31,312 nt of DNA from Promethearchaeota archaeon (GTDB lineage Archaea; Asgardarchaeota; Lokiarchaeia; Sigynarchaeales; SOKP01): contig JAHLWT010000177.1 in the NCBI GenBank assembly GCA_019057775.1, positions 1 to 31,312 of the forward strand. Reading direction: 5' to 3'. Shown piece by piece: positions 6,833-15,185 of the stretch. The position numbers were made by a program, and so were the translations under genes. Position 1 is the stretch's first letter. Every line of letters starts with the position of its first letter. Below the pieces are notes generated by a model. It searched no databases. It was not told where the DNA came from and saw only the letters and a list, made by a program, of their open reading frames with translations.

Positions 6833-9139
6833 ATGGAAAATCAAGAAGAATTAGTAGAAAATGATATTAAAATTATCCATACCACCTCTGCTTTTGATTG
6901 TGGTGGTCGCTGTCCTTTAAGGTTCCATGTAAAAGATGGGAAAATCATAAGAGTAGAAGGTGATGATACAGCAGATGCCGATAATCAACTCAGAGCTTGC
7001 TTACGTTGTCGATCAATAAGAGGTTATATTTACCATCCAGAAAGGTTGAAATACCCTTTAAAAAGAGCAGGACCCAAAGGTTCTGGTAAATTTGAACGCA
7101 TTTCATGGGATGAAGCTCTTGATACAGTTGCTGATAAAATTAAGGAAGTTATAGAAAAATACGGAAATCAGAGTCTTTTGGTTGTAGCTAATGGAGGATA
7201 CCTTGCTTCACTACATCTTCCTGGAGCGGCATATCATAGATTATTTAATGCATTAGGAGGTTTTTCAACTACTTATGGAAATATTTCCTCACAAGGAGCT
7301 ATTTTTGGTACCCAAGCCTCTTATGGTTTTGGTCAAATATTTGTCGGACATAGCAAAGAAGATTGGTTAAACTCAAAATTAATAATCCTCTGGGGATATG
7401 ATCCTGCACGCATGATTGGGGGGACGAATACTCTATGGTGGCTGATTAAAGCAAAGGAAAATGGAGCGAAGGTAATTTCTATTGATCCTAGATATACAGA
7501 TACTGCCTTAACAGTAGCAGATCAATGGATTCCAATAATTCCAGGAACAGATACTGCTATGATGGCTGCAATGGCATATGTAATGATAAAAGAAAATCTT
7601 CATAATCAAGAATTTCTTGATAAATTCACTCATGGATTTGAGAAATATAAAGCTTATGTAATGGGTGATGAAGATGGCATTCCAAAAACTCCTGAATGGG
7701 CTGAAAAAATTTGTGGAGTAAAGGCTTCTACTATAATAGAGTTAACAAGAGAATATGCTACAACAAAACCTGCTGCGTTAGAAGACGCTCAGGGTCCAGC
7801 AAGATCGTATATGGGCGGTCAATATACCCGTGCAGCAATTGCTTTAACCGCAATGACGGGAAACATAGGTAAACCTGGAGGAAGTGCTTGTGGCGGACTT
7901 CACGGAATTCCCTATGCACATATGTTTAGATCTATTGCGATTCCTCCTGGTGTAAATAAAGCCTACCCTAAGGGACCTTCTTTAAGAGGTAATATTAATC
8001 CAAGGGATCGTTTAAATACAAGGGTGCATGTCAATAAAGTCTTTGATGCGATTCTTAAAGGAAAGGCAGGTGGATATCCATTTGATGCTAAATTTGCTAT
8101 GTTTTTTCAATGCGATTTTGTAAATCAGATAGGAAACTCAAATCTTTCAAGGAAAGCCATGCAAAGAGAGGATTTATTTACGGTAGTTCCTGAAATTTGG
8201 TTAACTCCTACAGCGCAATATGCTGATATAGTTCTTCCAGTCACGAGTTTTGCAGCTAGAAGCGATCTTACTAGACCATGGCCATCAGGTCCTTATTTTG
8301 GTCATATGAATAAAGCAATCGAGCCACTTGGAGAATGTAAAGACGATATAAGGATTGCTGAAGAATTGGCAAAAAGATTAGGTGTTGAAAATTTCGAGTT
8401 AGAAAAGGTTGTTAATGAATTCATGAAAGCCGCGCGAAAAGGAGTGAAAGAAGAAATTGCTGATTTGTCTGATGAAGATAAAATGTTACGATTATTTACT
8501 GTTGTTGGTGGAGATTTAAAGCAATATATAAAGGATTATAAGAGATATAAGGAAGACGGTGTATATAGAATTCCAGTCAAAGAGCCATATGTCGCATTTA
8601 AAGAGAATATCGATGATTTTGAGAACAAACCGTTCCCAACGCCATCAGGAAAGATCGAAATTTTCTCGGATCAAATCGCGAGTTGGAATAACCCATTGTG
8701 TCCTCCAATTCCAAAATATGTCCCTACATGGGAAAATCGTGATGATCCTTTAGCAGAGAAATATCCACTTCAATTTCTAAGTTTTCATCCTCGACATTCA
8801 GTTCACTCTGAATTACAAAAGGTCGAATGGTTGCAAGAACTTGGATTACATAGACTATGGATAAATCCTGTTGATGCTGAAAAAAGAGGAATCCGAGATG
8901 GAGACATCGTTTTAGTCTTCAATGAACGTGGAACGCTTTCAGTTAATGCATGGGTGACAAGACGAATAATTCCTGGAGTGGTCGCAATGCCGGAAGGAGC
9001 GTGGTATAATCCAGATGAAGAAGGAATTGATAGAGGTGGATGTGCAAATACCTTGACTAAAGACGCCATGAGTGAAGGAGGTGCTGCGGCATTGAAGACA
9101 TGTTTAGTTCAAGTGAAAATAGAGAAGGAGGGTGGCTAA
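6833..9139 (+). CDS. DMSO-reductase-family molybdopterin oxidoreductase, catalytic subunit
   Basis: Mo/W bis-pyranopterin enzyme, closest in pattern to DmsA-type subunits, transferring electrons to or from an unidentified substrate. ATG 6833 is chosen over an in-frame TTG at 6812 because GGTGAT at 6821-6826 is 6 bases away; the product is 768 residues. The N-terminal domain reads DCGGRCPLRFHVKDG and ACLRCRSIRGY (Cys23, Cys27, Cys56 and Cys59 from ATG 6833), followed by the DmsA-like HPERLKYPLKR and GKFERISWDEALD. The Cys that comes first in the DmsA FS0 motif is Ser19 here. GNISSQGA is a candidate for the Ser metal-ligand region. The C-terminal cap is the molydop-binding barrel (TPSGKIEIFSD, LQFLSFHPRHSVHS, GDIVLVFNERG). 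There is no twin-arginine signal, so it is probably cytoplasmic. It is translationally linked to the next gene, its likely electron partner. Confidence 0.92.
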   Translation: MENQEELVENDIKIIHTTSAFDCGGRCPLRFHVKDGKIIRVEGDDTADADNQLRACLRCRSIRGYIYHPERLKYPLKRAGPKGSGKFERISWDEALDTVADKIKEVIEKYGNQSLLVVANGGYLASLHLPGAAYHRLFNALGGFSTTYGNISSQGAIFGTQASYGFGQIFVGHSKEDWLNSKLIILWGYDPARMIGGTNTLWWLIKAKENGAKVISIDPRYTDTALTVADQWIPIIPGTDTAMMAAMAYVMIKENLHNQEFLDKFTHGFEKYKAYVMGDEDGIPKTPEWAEKICGVKASTIIELTREYATTKPAALEDAQGPARSYMGGQYTRAAIALTAMTGNIGKPGGSACGGLHGIPYAHMFRSIAIPPGVNKAYPKGPSLRGNINPRDRLNTRVHVNKVFDAILKGKAGGYPFDAKFAMFFQCDFVNQIGNSNLSRKAMQREDLFTVVPEIWLTPTAQYADIVLPVTSFAARSDLTRPWPSGPYFGHMNKAIEPLGECKDDIRIAEELAKRLGVENFELEKVVNEFMKAARKGVKEEIADLSDEDKMLRLFTVVGGDLKQYIKDYKRYKEDGVYRIPVKEPYVAFKENIDDFENKPFPTPSGKIEIFSDQIASWNNPLCPPIPKYVPTWENRDDPLAEKYPLQFLSFHPRHSVHSELQKVEWLQELGLHRLWINPVDAEKRGIRDGDIVLVFNERGTLSVNAWVTRRIIPGVVAMPEGAWYNPDEEGIDRGGCANTLTKDAMSEGGAAALKTCLVQVKIEKEGG
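9125..9131 (+). promoter_or_regulatory. Ribosome binding site AAGGAGG deciding the start of the fusion subunit
   Basis: A near-perfect Shine-Dalgarno sequence lies inside the last codons of the molybdoenzyme gene. It directly abuts the in-frame GTG at 9132 but is 9 bases before the in-frame TTG at 9141, which favours TTG as the initiator and implies translational coupling. Confidence 0.6.
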
Positions 9140-9140
9140 A

Positions 9141-11141
9141 TTGCAGGTTGGATTCTACTTTGATCAATCACGATGTGCCGGGTGCCATGCCTGTAGAATA
9201 GCATGTAAAGACTGGCATGATGTACCTGCGGGTCCCGCCTCATGGATGAGGATCAATTATCATGAGGAAGGACCTTTTCCAGATATATTTGCTAGCTATT
9301 TAATTTCACCTTGTTATCATTGCGAAGAACCTGTATGCTCTTTTGTCTGTCCTAATGAAGCCATAACAAAACGAGAAAATGATGGAATTGTAGTAACTGA
9401 TCAAGATAAATGTCGTGAGGAACACCATTGCGGTATCATTACAAAAGATTCTATGGGCCCAAGTAACCTCTATGGTGAAGCATTAGCGCCTTGCCAAATA
9501 GCATGTCCTGTTCATCTTCAAATACCTGCGTATACAGCTCTGATCGCTAAGGGTAAGTTTAAAGAATCATTGGATTTAATCAGGCGAAGGATGCCTTTAC
9601 CATCAGTTTGTGGTCGAGTATGTCTTCATCCATGCGAAGATGTTTGTAAACGACAAGATGTAGATCAGGCAATCGCGATAGAATCCCTAAAGGGTTTCGT
9701 AGCTGATAATGTTCCTTTAGAAACTCCTAAGAAAATTCCCCAAACACAATCAACCAAAGTAGCCATAATAGGCTCTGGTCCTGCGGGTTTATCCGCCGCG
9801 TATGATTTAATTAGGATGAGTTATGGAGTAACCATCTTTGAAGCTTTACCTTTAGCTGGGGGGATGCTTAGTGTTGGAATCCCTGATCATCGACTACCAC
9901 AAGAAATTCTTCAAAAAGATATTGATTACATAAAAGCATTGGGCGTAGAAATTAAAACTAACACTTCTGTTGATTTGGAAAATGGTATCGATGAACTTCT
10001 TCAACAGGGATATGGAGCTGTTTTAATTGCAATCGGTGCTCACAAGGGAACAAAACTTAAAATTCCTGGTATTGAGTTAGAAGGAACTCTAGTAGGTACT
10101 TCCTTCATGCGGGATGTTAATCTTGGAAAAGATGTAAAAATTGGCAAAAAAGTCTTGGTGATCGGAGGGGGTAATGTCGCAATGGATTGTGCTCGTACTG
10201 CACGACGATTGGGTGCTACTGATGTGGCGGTATCCTGTCTTGAATGTTGTGATGATATGCCTGCTTCAGTGTCTGAAGTCGAAGAAGCTCGAGAAGAAGG
10301 AATTGAAATTCATGATTCTCATACATTTACTCAAATCAAAGGTGATAATGGAAGAGTTTCTGGAGTAGGATGCCTAGACATCACAGCATGTACTTTTAAT
10401 GAAGAAGGTCAACCACAGTTTGATGTAGTGAATGATGAAGAACATTTTCTAGATGCAGATACCGTAATATTCGCAATCGGGCAAGTACCAGATATGGAGA
10501 ATTCGAGTAAGATTAAAATGGGCTCTAAAGGTACCATTGAAGCTGATAATGAAACCCAATTAATCAGTAAAGAAGGTGTATTTGTTGCTGGAGATTGTTT
10601 TAGTGGAGTAGCAAGTATTATAGATGCTATTGCCAGTGGACAGAATGCAGCATCACACATGCACCGATATTTACAAGGAGATGTACTCAGAAAAAGACCA
10701 ATACCAATGAGCAAAGCGACTGAAGTAGAGGTTGAAATTCCGTCAGATATAGTTAAAACTGAACGTCAACTAATGCCAAGCTTACCGGCAGCAGAAAGAA
10801 TATCGAATTTCAAAGAAGTATCAATGGGATACAGTGAAGAAGCAGCTATAGCTGAAGCTGAACGATGCCTGAATTGTGCGGGACACTTATGCAAGGATGT
10901 TTGTCCTTATTCAGCTCCTCAATTTGGCGACGGAGAAAAAACTAAAATGCAAAAATGTAATTTCTGTATTGATCGGTTTGAAGAGGGAAAACAACCTGTA
11001 TGCATTGAATCTTGCTATGCTCGTGCCCTTGACTCAGGATCAATAGAGGAATTGAAGGCAAAATACGGAGAAATTCAAGAGACATCAGGATTTAACTATT
11101 CTGAAAAACTTAAACCATCAATAATTTTTAAACCTAAATAA
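9141..11141 (+). CDS. Polyferredoxin with nested GltD-like FAD/NAD(P) oxidoreductase module
   Basis: Electron-transfer partner of the molybdoenzyme. It is 666 residues from TTG 9141; an in-frame GTG at 9132 would add three, and the numbers below count from that GTG. Residues 5-94 read like DmsB: VGFYFDQSRCAGCHACRIAC (cluster Cys15, 18, 21, 25), CYHCEEPVCSFVCP (Cys61, 64, 69, 73), then VVTDQDKC94. Instead of finishing the third cluster, the chain enters a GltD-like unit: an Fe-S head (Cys121, 125, 160, 164, 168, 172), the FAD motif GSGPAGLSA (214-222), the NAD(P) motif VIGGGNVAMDC (343-353), and the second flavin motif GVFVAGDC (482-489). At 579-591 CLNCAGHLCKDVCP closes the unit and rejoins DmsB wording (PYSAPQFG, KCNFCIDRFEEGKQPVC, ESCYARALDSG). 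It probably passes electrons between NAD(P)H, through FAD and Fe-S centres, and the molybdenum site. No membrane anchor is seen. Confidence 0.9.
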   Translation: MQVGFYFDQSRCAGCHACRIACKDWHDVPAGPASWMRINYHEEGPFPDIFASYLISPCYHCEEPVCSFVCPNEAITKRENDGIVVTDQDKCREEHHCGIITKDSMGPSNLYGEALAPCQIACPVHLQIPAYTALIAKGKFKESLDLIRRRMPLPSVCGRVCLHPCEDVCKRQDVDQAIAIESLKGFVADNVPLETPKKIPQTQSTKVAIIGSGPAGLSAAYDLIRMSYGVTIFEALPLAGGMLSVGIPDHRLPQEILQKDIDYIKALGVEIKTNTSVDLENGIDELLQQGYGAVLIAIGAHKGTKLKIPGIELEGTLVGTSFMRDVNLGKDVKIGKKVLVIGGGNVAMDCARTARRLGATDVAVSCLECCDDMPASVSEVEEAREEGIEIHDSHTFTQIKGDNGRVSGVGCLDITACTFNEEGQPQFDVVNDEEHFLDADTVIFAIGQVPDMENSSKIKMGSKGTIEADNETQLISKEGVFVAGDCFSGVASIIDAIASGQNAASHMHRYLQGDVLRKRPIPMSKATEVEVEIPSDIVKTERQLMPSLPAAERISNFKEVSMGYSEEAAIAEAERCLNCAGHLCKDVCPYSAPQFGDGEKTKMQKCNFCIDRFEEGKQPVCIESCYARALDSGSIEELKAKYGEIQETSGFNYSEKLKPSIIFKPK

Positions 11142-11150
11142 TTTTTTTTT
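11142..11150 (+). terminator. T9 tract after the molybdoenzyme operon
   Basis: Nine consecutive T residues begin immediately after the stop codon of the fusion subunit, a typical archaeal T-rich termination signal. It may separate the molybdoenzyme pair from the Fe-S regulator-like genes that follow. Confidence 0.45.
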
Positions 11151-11257
11151 CAATGATATTTGTTGAAGACTTCTTAAACGTAAGAAAAAAATCTTTATTG
11201 AATAAAGTAATTGTATATATCATACTAAGGTAATTATTAAAAATTGGAATAAAGAAA

Positions 11258-12409
11258 ATGACAGAAGCATTAGATCAAGAAACATATAAGAAATATGAAA
11301 GAACTGCTCGGATAATAAATAGTGCTGGAGGTACACCCTTAAGGGTTGGAAAGGCCCTTATTGCTATTTTAAGGTACATTGTACCTGATGAAAAAGATCT
11401 CGACTTTGTTAAATATTTTAAGGAGAAGAAATCACAAACCATGGAACAGCTAAAGGAAACAAGTGGACTATCTGAAGAAGTAATCCTACAAAACGTGAAG
11501 AAATTAGCGAAAAAAGGATTAATATTTAACCAACCAAATAGACATGGTGTAATGGTAATCAGAATAATGCCCTTCATTGACGTAGGTATTTTTGAATACA
11601 CGTTTATGGGAGAATTAGAAGATAACAAGAAAAACAGGGAATTAGCACAATTATATTATAATTTAACTTCAGAAGGGAAGGGTAGATTAAAGGAACATTA
11701 CGATGCAGTGGCAGAATGGGTAAAGAAGAGACTCCCCGTTGACAGAACCATACCTTATACCGAAATTAAAGCCACCGGTGAGGAAATTGAAATCGTTGTA
11801 GATAAGTCACTAGATGTCCCTGAAGAGAGAATTTTACCCATTCAAAGGGTTGAAGAACTTGTAGAAAAATTTGATGACATCGCTGTGGGCCACTGTTTTT
11901 GCCGCCATCAACAAGACTTGTTAGATAATCCTTGCAAGCAGACGGATATAAGAGAAAACTGCTTTACCTTTGGAAAATCTGCCCGATATACTTCGGAACA
12001 AGGTTTTACCAGATTGATTACAAAGGAAGAAGCGTTGGAGATCGTAAAGAGATCGGATGAAGATGGATTAGTTCATAAGGCATATCATCCAAGTTTTGAC
12101 ACTTCAAGGGATGAAACCAGCTTATGCATTTGTTGTAATTGCTGTTGTGGTCAAGGAGGTCCTGATACTGTTAACGTAAATACAACCAATTATATCGCTC
12201 AGGTTGATGATGATCTCTGTACTGGGTGCGGTATCTGTGTAGATGTTTGTTATACCAACACGATGTATCTAAATGATGATAATATAGCTACTCTTGGGGA
12301 ACGTGATTGTATAGGATGTGGTGTTTGTGCTTTTAATTGTCCTGAAAAAGCGATCTCATTAAAAGAAAATCCGAGGATTGCACGTTTTATGCCTCCTCGA
12401 CCAGAATAA
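11258..12409 (+). CDS. Winged-helix-like protein with Cys-rich domain and two 4Fe-4S clusters (copy 1)
   Basis: Protein of 383 residues. Residues about 30-115 look like a winged helix-turn-helix: SQTMEQLKETSGLSEEVI is the recognition-type segment, and KKLAKKGLI followed by beta strands is the wing. After a linker, residues 208-240 hold GHCFCRH...CKQTD..ENCF (Cys213, 215, 226, 235). Residues 290-297 hold the dense set Cys290, 292, 293, 295, 296, 297. Two ferredoxin motifs close the chain: CTGCGICVDVCY (321-332, Tyr where Pro is usual) and CIGCGVCAFNCP (351-362). It could be a redox- or ligand-sensing DNA-binding protein, or an electron carrier whose wHTH is a docking domain. Proteins of this general type accompany anaerobic redox enzymes, but I do not know a tested function. 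It lies 117 bases after the fusion subunit, with a TATA-like TGTATATATC upstream. Confidence 0.85.
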   Translation: MTEALDQETYKKYERTARIINSAGGTPLRVGKALIAILRYIVPDEKDLDFVKYFKEKKSQTMEQLKETSGLSEEVILQNVKKLAKKGLIFNQPNRHGVMVIRIMPFIDVGIFEYTFMGELEDNKKNRELAQLYYNLTSEGKGRLKEHYDAVAEWVKKRLPVDRTIPYTEIKATGEEIEIVVDKSLDVPEERILPIQRVEELVEKFDDIAVGHCFCRHQQDLLDNPCKQTDIRENCFTFGKSARYTSEQGFTRLITKEEALEIVKRSDEDGLVHKAYHPSFDTSRDETSLCICCNCCCGQGGPDTVNVNTTNYIAQVDDDLCTGCGICVDVCYTNTMYLNDDNIATLGERDCIGCGVCAFNCPEKAISLKENPRIARFMPPRPE

Positions 12410-12424
12410 TATATATAAAATTTA

Positions 12425-12432
12425 TTTTTTTT
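12425..12432 (+). terminator. T8 tract after wHTH/Fe-S copy 1
   Basis: Eight T residues 15 bases after the stop of the first wHTH/Fe-S gene, in a 160-base AT-rich gap before its paralogue. A weak terminator is possible, implying that the second copy has its own promoter. Confidence 0.35.
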
Positions 12433-12569
12433 AACATCAATTATTTAGCTTATCTTAAATCATTTTATTATTAAAAGCCTATTAGATACTTTATCGAGAA
12501 AATTTAAGATTATTGCTAAATTTTATTATTTAATAAATTTCCAGAGAAATTAATAATTATTGATTAAAT

Positions 12570-13703
12570 ATGTCAGAAGCTGTAAAAGAAAAATATGTTA
12601 AAGCAGTAAAAGCGATTAATAGTGCTGGTGGTACCCCCCTTGGAGTAACAGATACTACAGTTGATATTTTAAAGTTTATAGTTCAAGAGGAGTATTTGGA
12701 TCTGATAATAGCATTCAAGAGGAAAAAATCTCAGACTATGGATCAATTAAAGGCAAGTAGTGGGCTTTCTGAGGAAGAAATTTCAAAGAAAGTTAAATTT
12801 TTAGCTAAAAAGGGATTAATCATGAATCAACCTAGCCGATCGGGTTTAATGGTTTTTAGATTGATGCCATTCATCAATGTGGGAGTTTTCGAGTATACAT
12901 TCATGAATAAACTTGAATATAGTGATAAGGAAAAAGAACTAGCTAGTTTATTTCAAAAGTTAAGGGATGAGTCAAAAAGTCGTATCTTCGCTAATTATGA
13001 TTATTTAATTAACAATATCCTACCAAATATTCGACCGATTGATAGAACGGTTCCATTTACCGAAAATAGGGAAACTGGAAAAGAAATTGAGATAGTAGTT
13101 AATGAAGAACTAGAATCTCCTGAAGAAAAAATCCTACCCTCTCAAGATGTAAAAGATATAATAATTAAGTTCGATGATATTGCTGTAGGACATTGTTATT
13201 GTCGGCACCATAAAGATTTATTAGGACATTCATGTAAGCAAACAGATCTACGAGAAAATTGTTTTTCCTTTGGTAAATCCGCTCGTTATACGACCGAACA
13301 AGGTTTCGCTAGAATGATTTCTAAAGAGAATGCTTTGGAAATTTTGGCAAAATCTGAAGCTGATGGACTAGTACATAAAGCTTATCATCCTAATATGGAC
13401 TTTAAGCGTGAAGAAGACTCAATTTGTAATTGTTGTGGCGATTGTTGTGGACAGTGGACCGCAATAACTGTAAATTTATCAAAATATGTATCTCAAGTCA
13501 ATCAAGAAAAGTGCATTGGATGTGGAACGTGTGTTGAAAAATGCCCTACAGGTTCACTGGAATTAAATAATGAAGGAAAATCGGAAAAAGTTGGGGAAAG
13601 ATGCATTGGATGTGGAATTTGTGCGGCATTCTGCCCCGAAAATGCAATCTCTCTTGTAGAAAATGAACGAGTTGTAAGACTTGCAGCCCCTCGACCTGAA
13701 TGA
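12570..13703 (+). CDS. Winged-helix-like protein with Cys-rich domain and two 4Fe-4S clusters (copy 2)
   Basis: Tandem paralogue of the preceding gene, 377 residues, alignable end to end with small indels: both carry INSAGGTPL near the N-terminus, AVGHC.CRH.KDLL in the middle and a final PRPE. The wHTH-like region is about residues 22-108 (SQTMDQLKASSGLSEEEI). The Cys-rich centre has Cys209, 211, 222 and 231 (GHCYCRHHKDLLGHSC and ENCF) and then Cys286, 288, 289, 292 and 293. Both ferredoxin motifs are canonical here: CIGCGTCVEKCP (315-326) and CIGCGICAAFCP (345-356). The differences from copy 1 in the second cysteine group and the first ferredoxin motif suggest the copies have diverged in cofactor or partner. 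It was probably produced by local duplication. Role as for copy 1: redox sensor or electron carrier, unproven. Confidence 0.85.
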   Translation: MSEAVKEKYVKAVKAINSAGGTPLGVTDTTVDILKFIVQEEYLDLIIAFKRKKSQTMDQLKASSGLSEEEISKKVKFLAKKGLIMNQPSRSGLMVFRLMPFINVGVFEYTFMNKLEYSDKEKELASLFQKLRDESKSRIFANYDYLINNILPNIRPIDRTVPFTENRETGKEIEIVVNEELESPEEKILPSQDVKDIIIKFDDIAVGHCYCRHHKDLLGHSCKQTDLRENCFSFGKSARYTTEQGFARMISKENALEILAKSEADGLVHKAYHPNMDFKREEDSICNCCGDCCGQWTAITVNLSKYVSQVNQEKCIGCGTCVEKCPTGSLELNNEGKSEKVGERCIGCGICAAFCPENAISLVENERVVRLAAPRPE

Positions 13704-13707
13704 ATGA

Positions 13708-13718
13708 TTTTTTTTTTT
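13708..13718 (+). terminator. T11 tract ending the redox island
   Basis: Eleven consecutive T residues 4 bases after the stop of wHTH/Fe-S copy 2; the strongest T-tract terminator in the window, at the boundary with genes on the opposite strand. Confidence 0.55.
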
Positions 13719-13781
13719 ATTTCTTATTTTAAATTTAATTGAACTAATTCTAAAATTTTAATCTCTAAATACTGAAATAAT

Positions 13782-13791
13782 AAAAAAAAAA
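13782..13791 (-). terminator. T10 tract after the M20 peptidase gene
   Basis: Ten A residues on the plus strand, read as T10 on the minus strand, 44 bases beyond the peptidase stop codon. Fits an archaeal T-tract terminator for the leftward peptidase transcript. Confidence 0.45.
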
Positions 13792-13835
13792 CTTCAGCTT
13801 TTAAAAGACCAAGGTAAAGTTGCGTTATGGTCACT

Positions 13836-15134
13836 CTATTTCTCTAATTCTACTCCGCACCACTCCATAATTGTGCTAACTAATATTTCTGTAGTTTTTA
13901 CTGCTGAACTAATAGAAACTCTCTCATCAATAGAATGATTATTTTCAGAGGATGGTCCAAACACCACTGTTGGAATATCATGATGGACAAAAAACCGAGT
14001 ATCCAATCCTGAATCACCTCCAAAATATACTGGTTCAGTATCTGTAAGCTTTCGAATATTTTTATCTAAAACTTTAACGAAATGGTGTTCAGGATTCTGT
14101 TCATGAGGTTTTGCTTTCCATCCAAACCATTCCACTTTTGGGGGGTGTTCTTTCAACCACACATCTTTATCTGCAGCATTTAGAATAGTTTTTTCAATTT
14201 GCTTTATTACCATTTCTTGGGTTTCACCGGGAGGAAAACCAATTCGACATTCAAGGATACACAAAGCTGGTACTGTAGAAGGCCAATCTCCTGCATTTAT
14301 TACACCAATGTTAAGAGTTGTTGCTTTTCCCTTCATCCTTGGATCTATTATTTCTGCATATTTATATCTGATTTTTTCTTGTCTATTCTTATTTAGAGTC
14401 TTGAGAGCGTTAATTATTGGGACCATCTTAACAATTGCATTCACACCGTAATGTGCTGTTGCTGCATGAGCTGGAACACCGGTAACAATAACACGAAAAT
14501 ACATAACTCCTGCACCTGCAATACCTATATTATTACCTGACGGTTCAGTAATTATTGCGGCATCTACTTTTGGCTGAGTTAAACGTAAATATAAACTCCC
14601 TCCTATACCACCATCTTCCTCTTCAATAGTTGTTTCTATATATACATCTCCTAATAATTCAGTTTGTGTCTCTTTAAGTGCCTGAACAGCAAAGATAATT
14701 GATGCAACTCCTGCTTTCATATCTCCTGCACCGCGTCCATATATGAAATCATCCTCTTTGTCACCACCCCAAGGATCATGGCTCCAGTGTTCAACTGGTT
14801 CAGGACTGACTACGTCAATGTGTCCATTAAGACAGATAGATCGACCGTTACTGGTTCCTTTAAGGATTCCTACTACATTAGGTCGATTTCTATAACCAAA
14901 TTTTGCATAAGATGTTGTTTTAAAGTAATCATCACTCTTTTTTAATGTTTCAATATCCGGAGTAATATATTTAGGTTCAAGGTTTAAGTCGGAAAGCTTT
15001 TTATATACATATTTTTGGATCTCTTCTTCTTTTCCCGAAACACTGGGAATCCGAACGAGTTCTTGAATGAGCTTAACAAGCCTATCTTCATTATTTCTTA
15101 TCCAAGTAATTGGTCTTGGTTCTTCTGAGTTCAT
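13836..15134 (-). CDS. M20-family metallopeptidase / deacylase (ArgE/DapE/ACY1 type)
   Basis: Dinuclear zinc amidohydrolase of 432 residues that removes acyl groups or cleaves small peptides. Metal-site residues can be followed: NGHIDVVSPEP (His105, Asp107), GRGAGDMKAG (bridging Asp138), TIEEEDGG (general base and ligand near Glu171-172), ITEPSG (Glu197), and ENNHSIDE near the end (His400). The lid dimerisation domain lies between, around residues 200-320, including AHAATAHYG. All ligands are present, so it is expected to be active and cytoplasmic. The ATG at 15134 opens cleanly. The GNAT gene lies 51 bases upstream on the same strand, so the two may be co-transcribed. Candidates include acetylornithine or succinyl-diaminopimelate deacylase and carboxypeptidase; the sequence does not decide. 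Confidence 0.92.
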   Translation of the reverse strand: MNSEEPRPITWIRNNEDRLVKLIQELVRIPSVSGKEEEIQKYVYKKLSDLNLEPKYITPDIETLKKSDDYFKTTSYAKFGYRNRPNVVGILKGTSNGRSICLNGHIDVVSPEPVEHWSHDPWGGDKEDDFIYGRGAGDMKAGVASIIFAVQALKETQTELLGDVYIETTIEEEDGGIGGSLYLRLTQPKVDAAIITEPSGNNIGIAGAGVMYFRVIVTGVPAHAATAHYGVNAIVKMVPIINALKTLNKNRQEKIRYKYAEIIDPRMKGKATTLNIGVINAGDWPSTVPALCILECRIGFPPGETQEMVIKQIEKTILNAADKDVWLKEHPPKVEWFGWKAKPHEQNPEHHFVKVLDKNIRKLTDTEPVYFGGDSGLDTRFFVHHDIPTVVFGPSSENNHSIDERVSISSAVKTTEILVSTIMEWCGVELEK

Positions 15135-15185
15135 TTACTTTCTCTCCATTTTTTGTTTTCAATTCATTATTATTAATTTTCAAAT

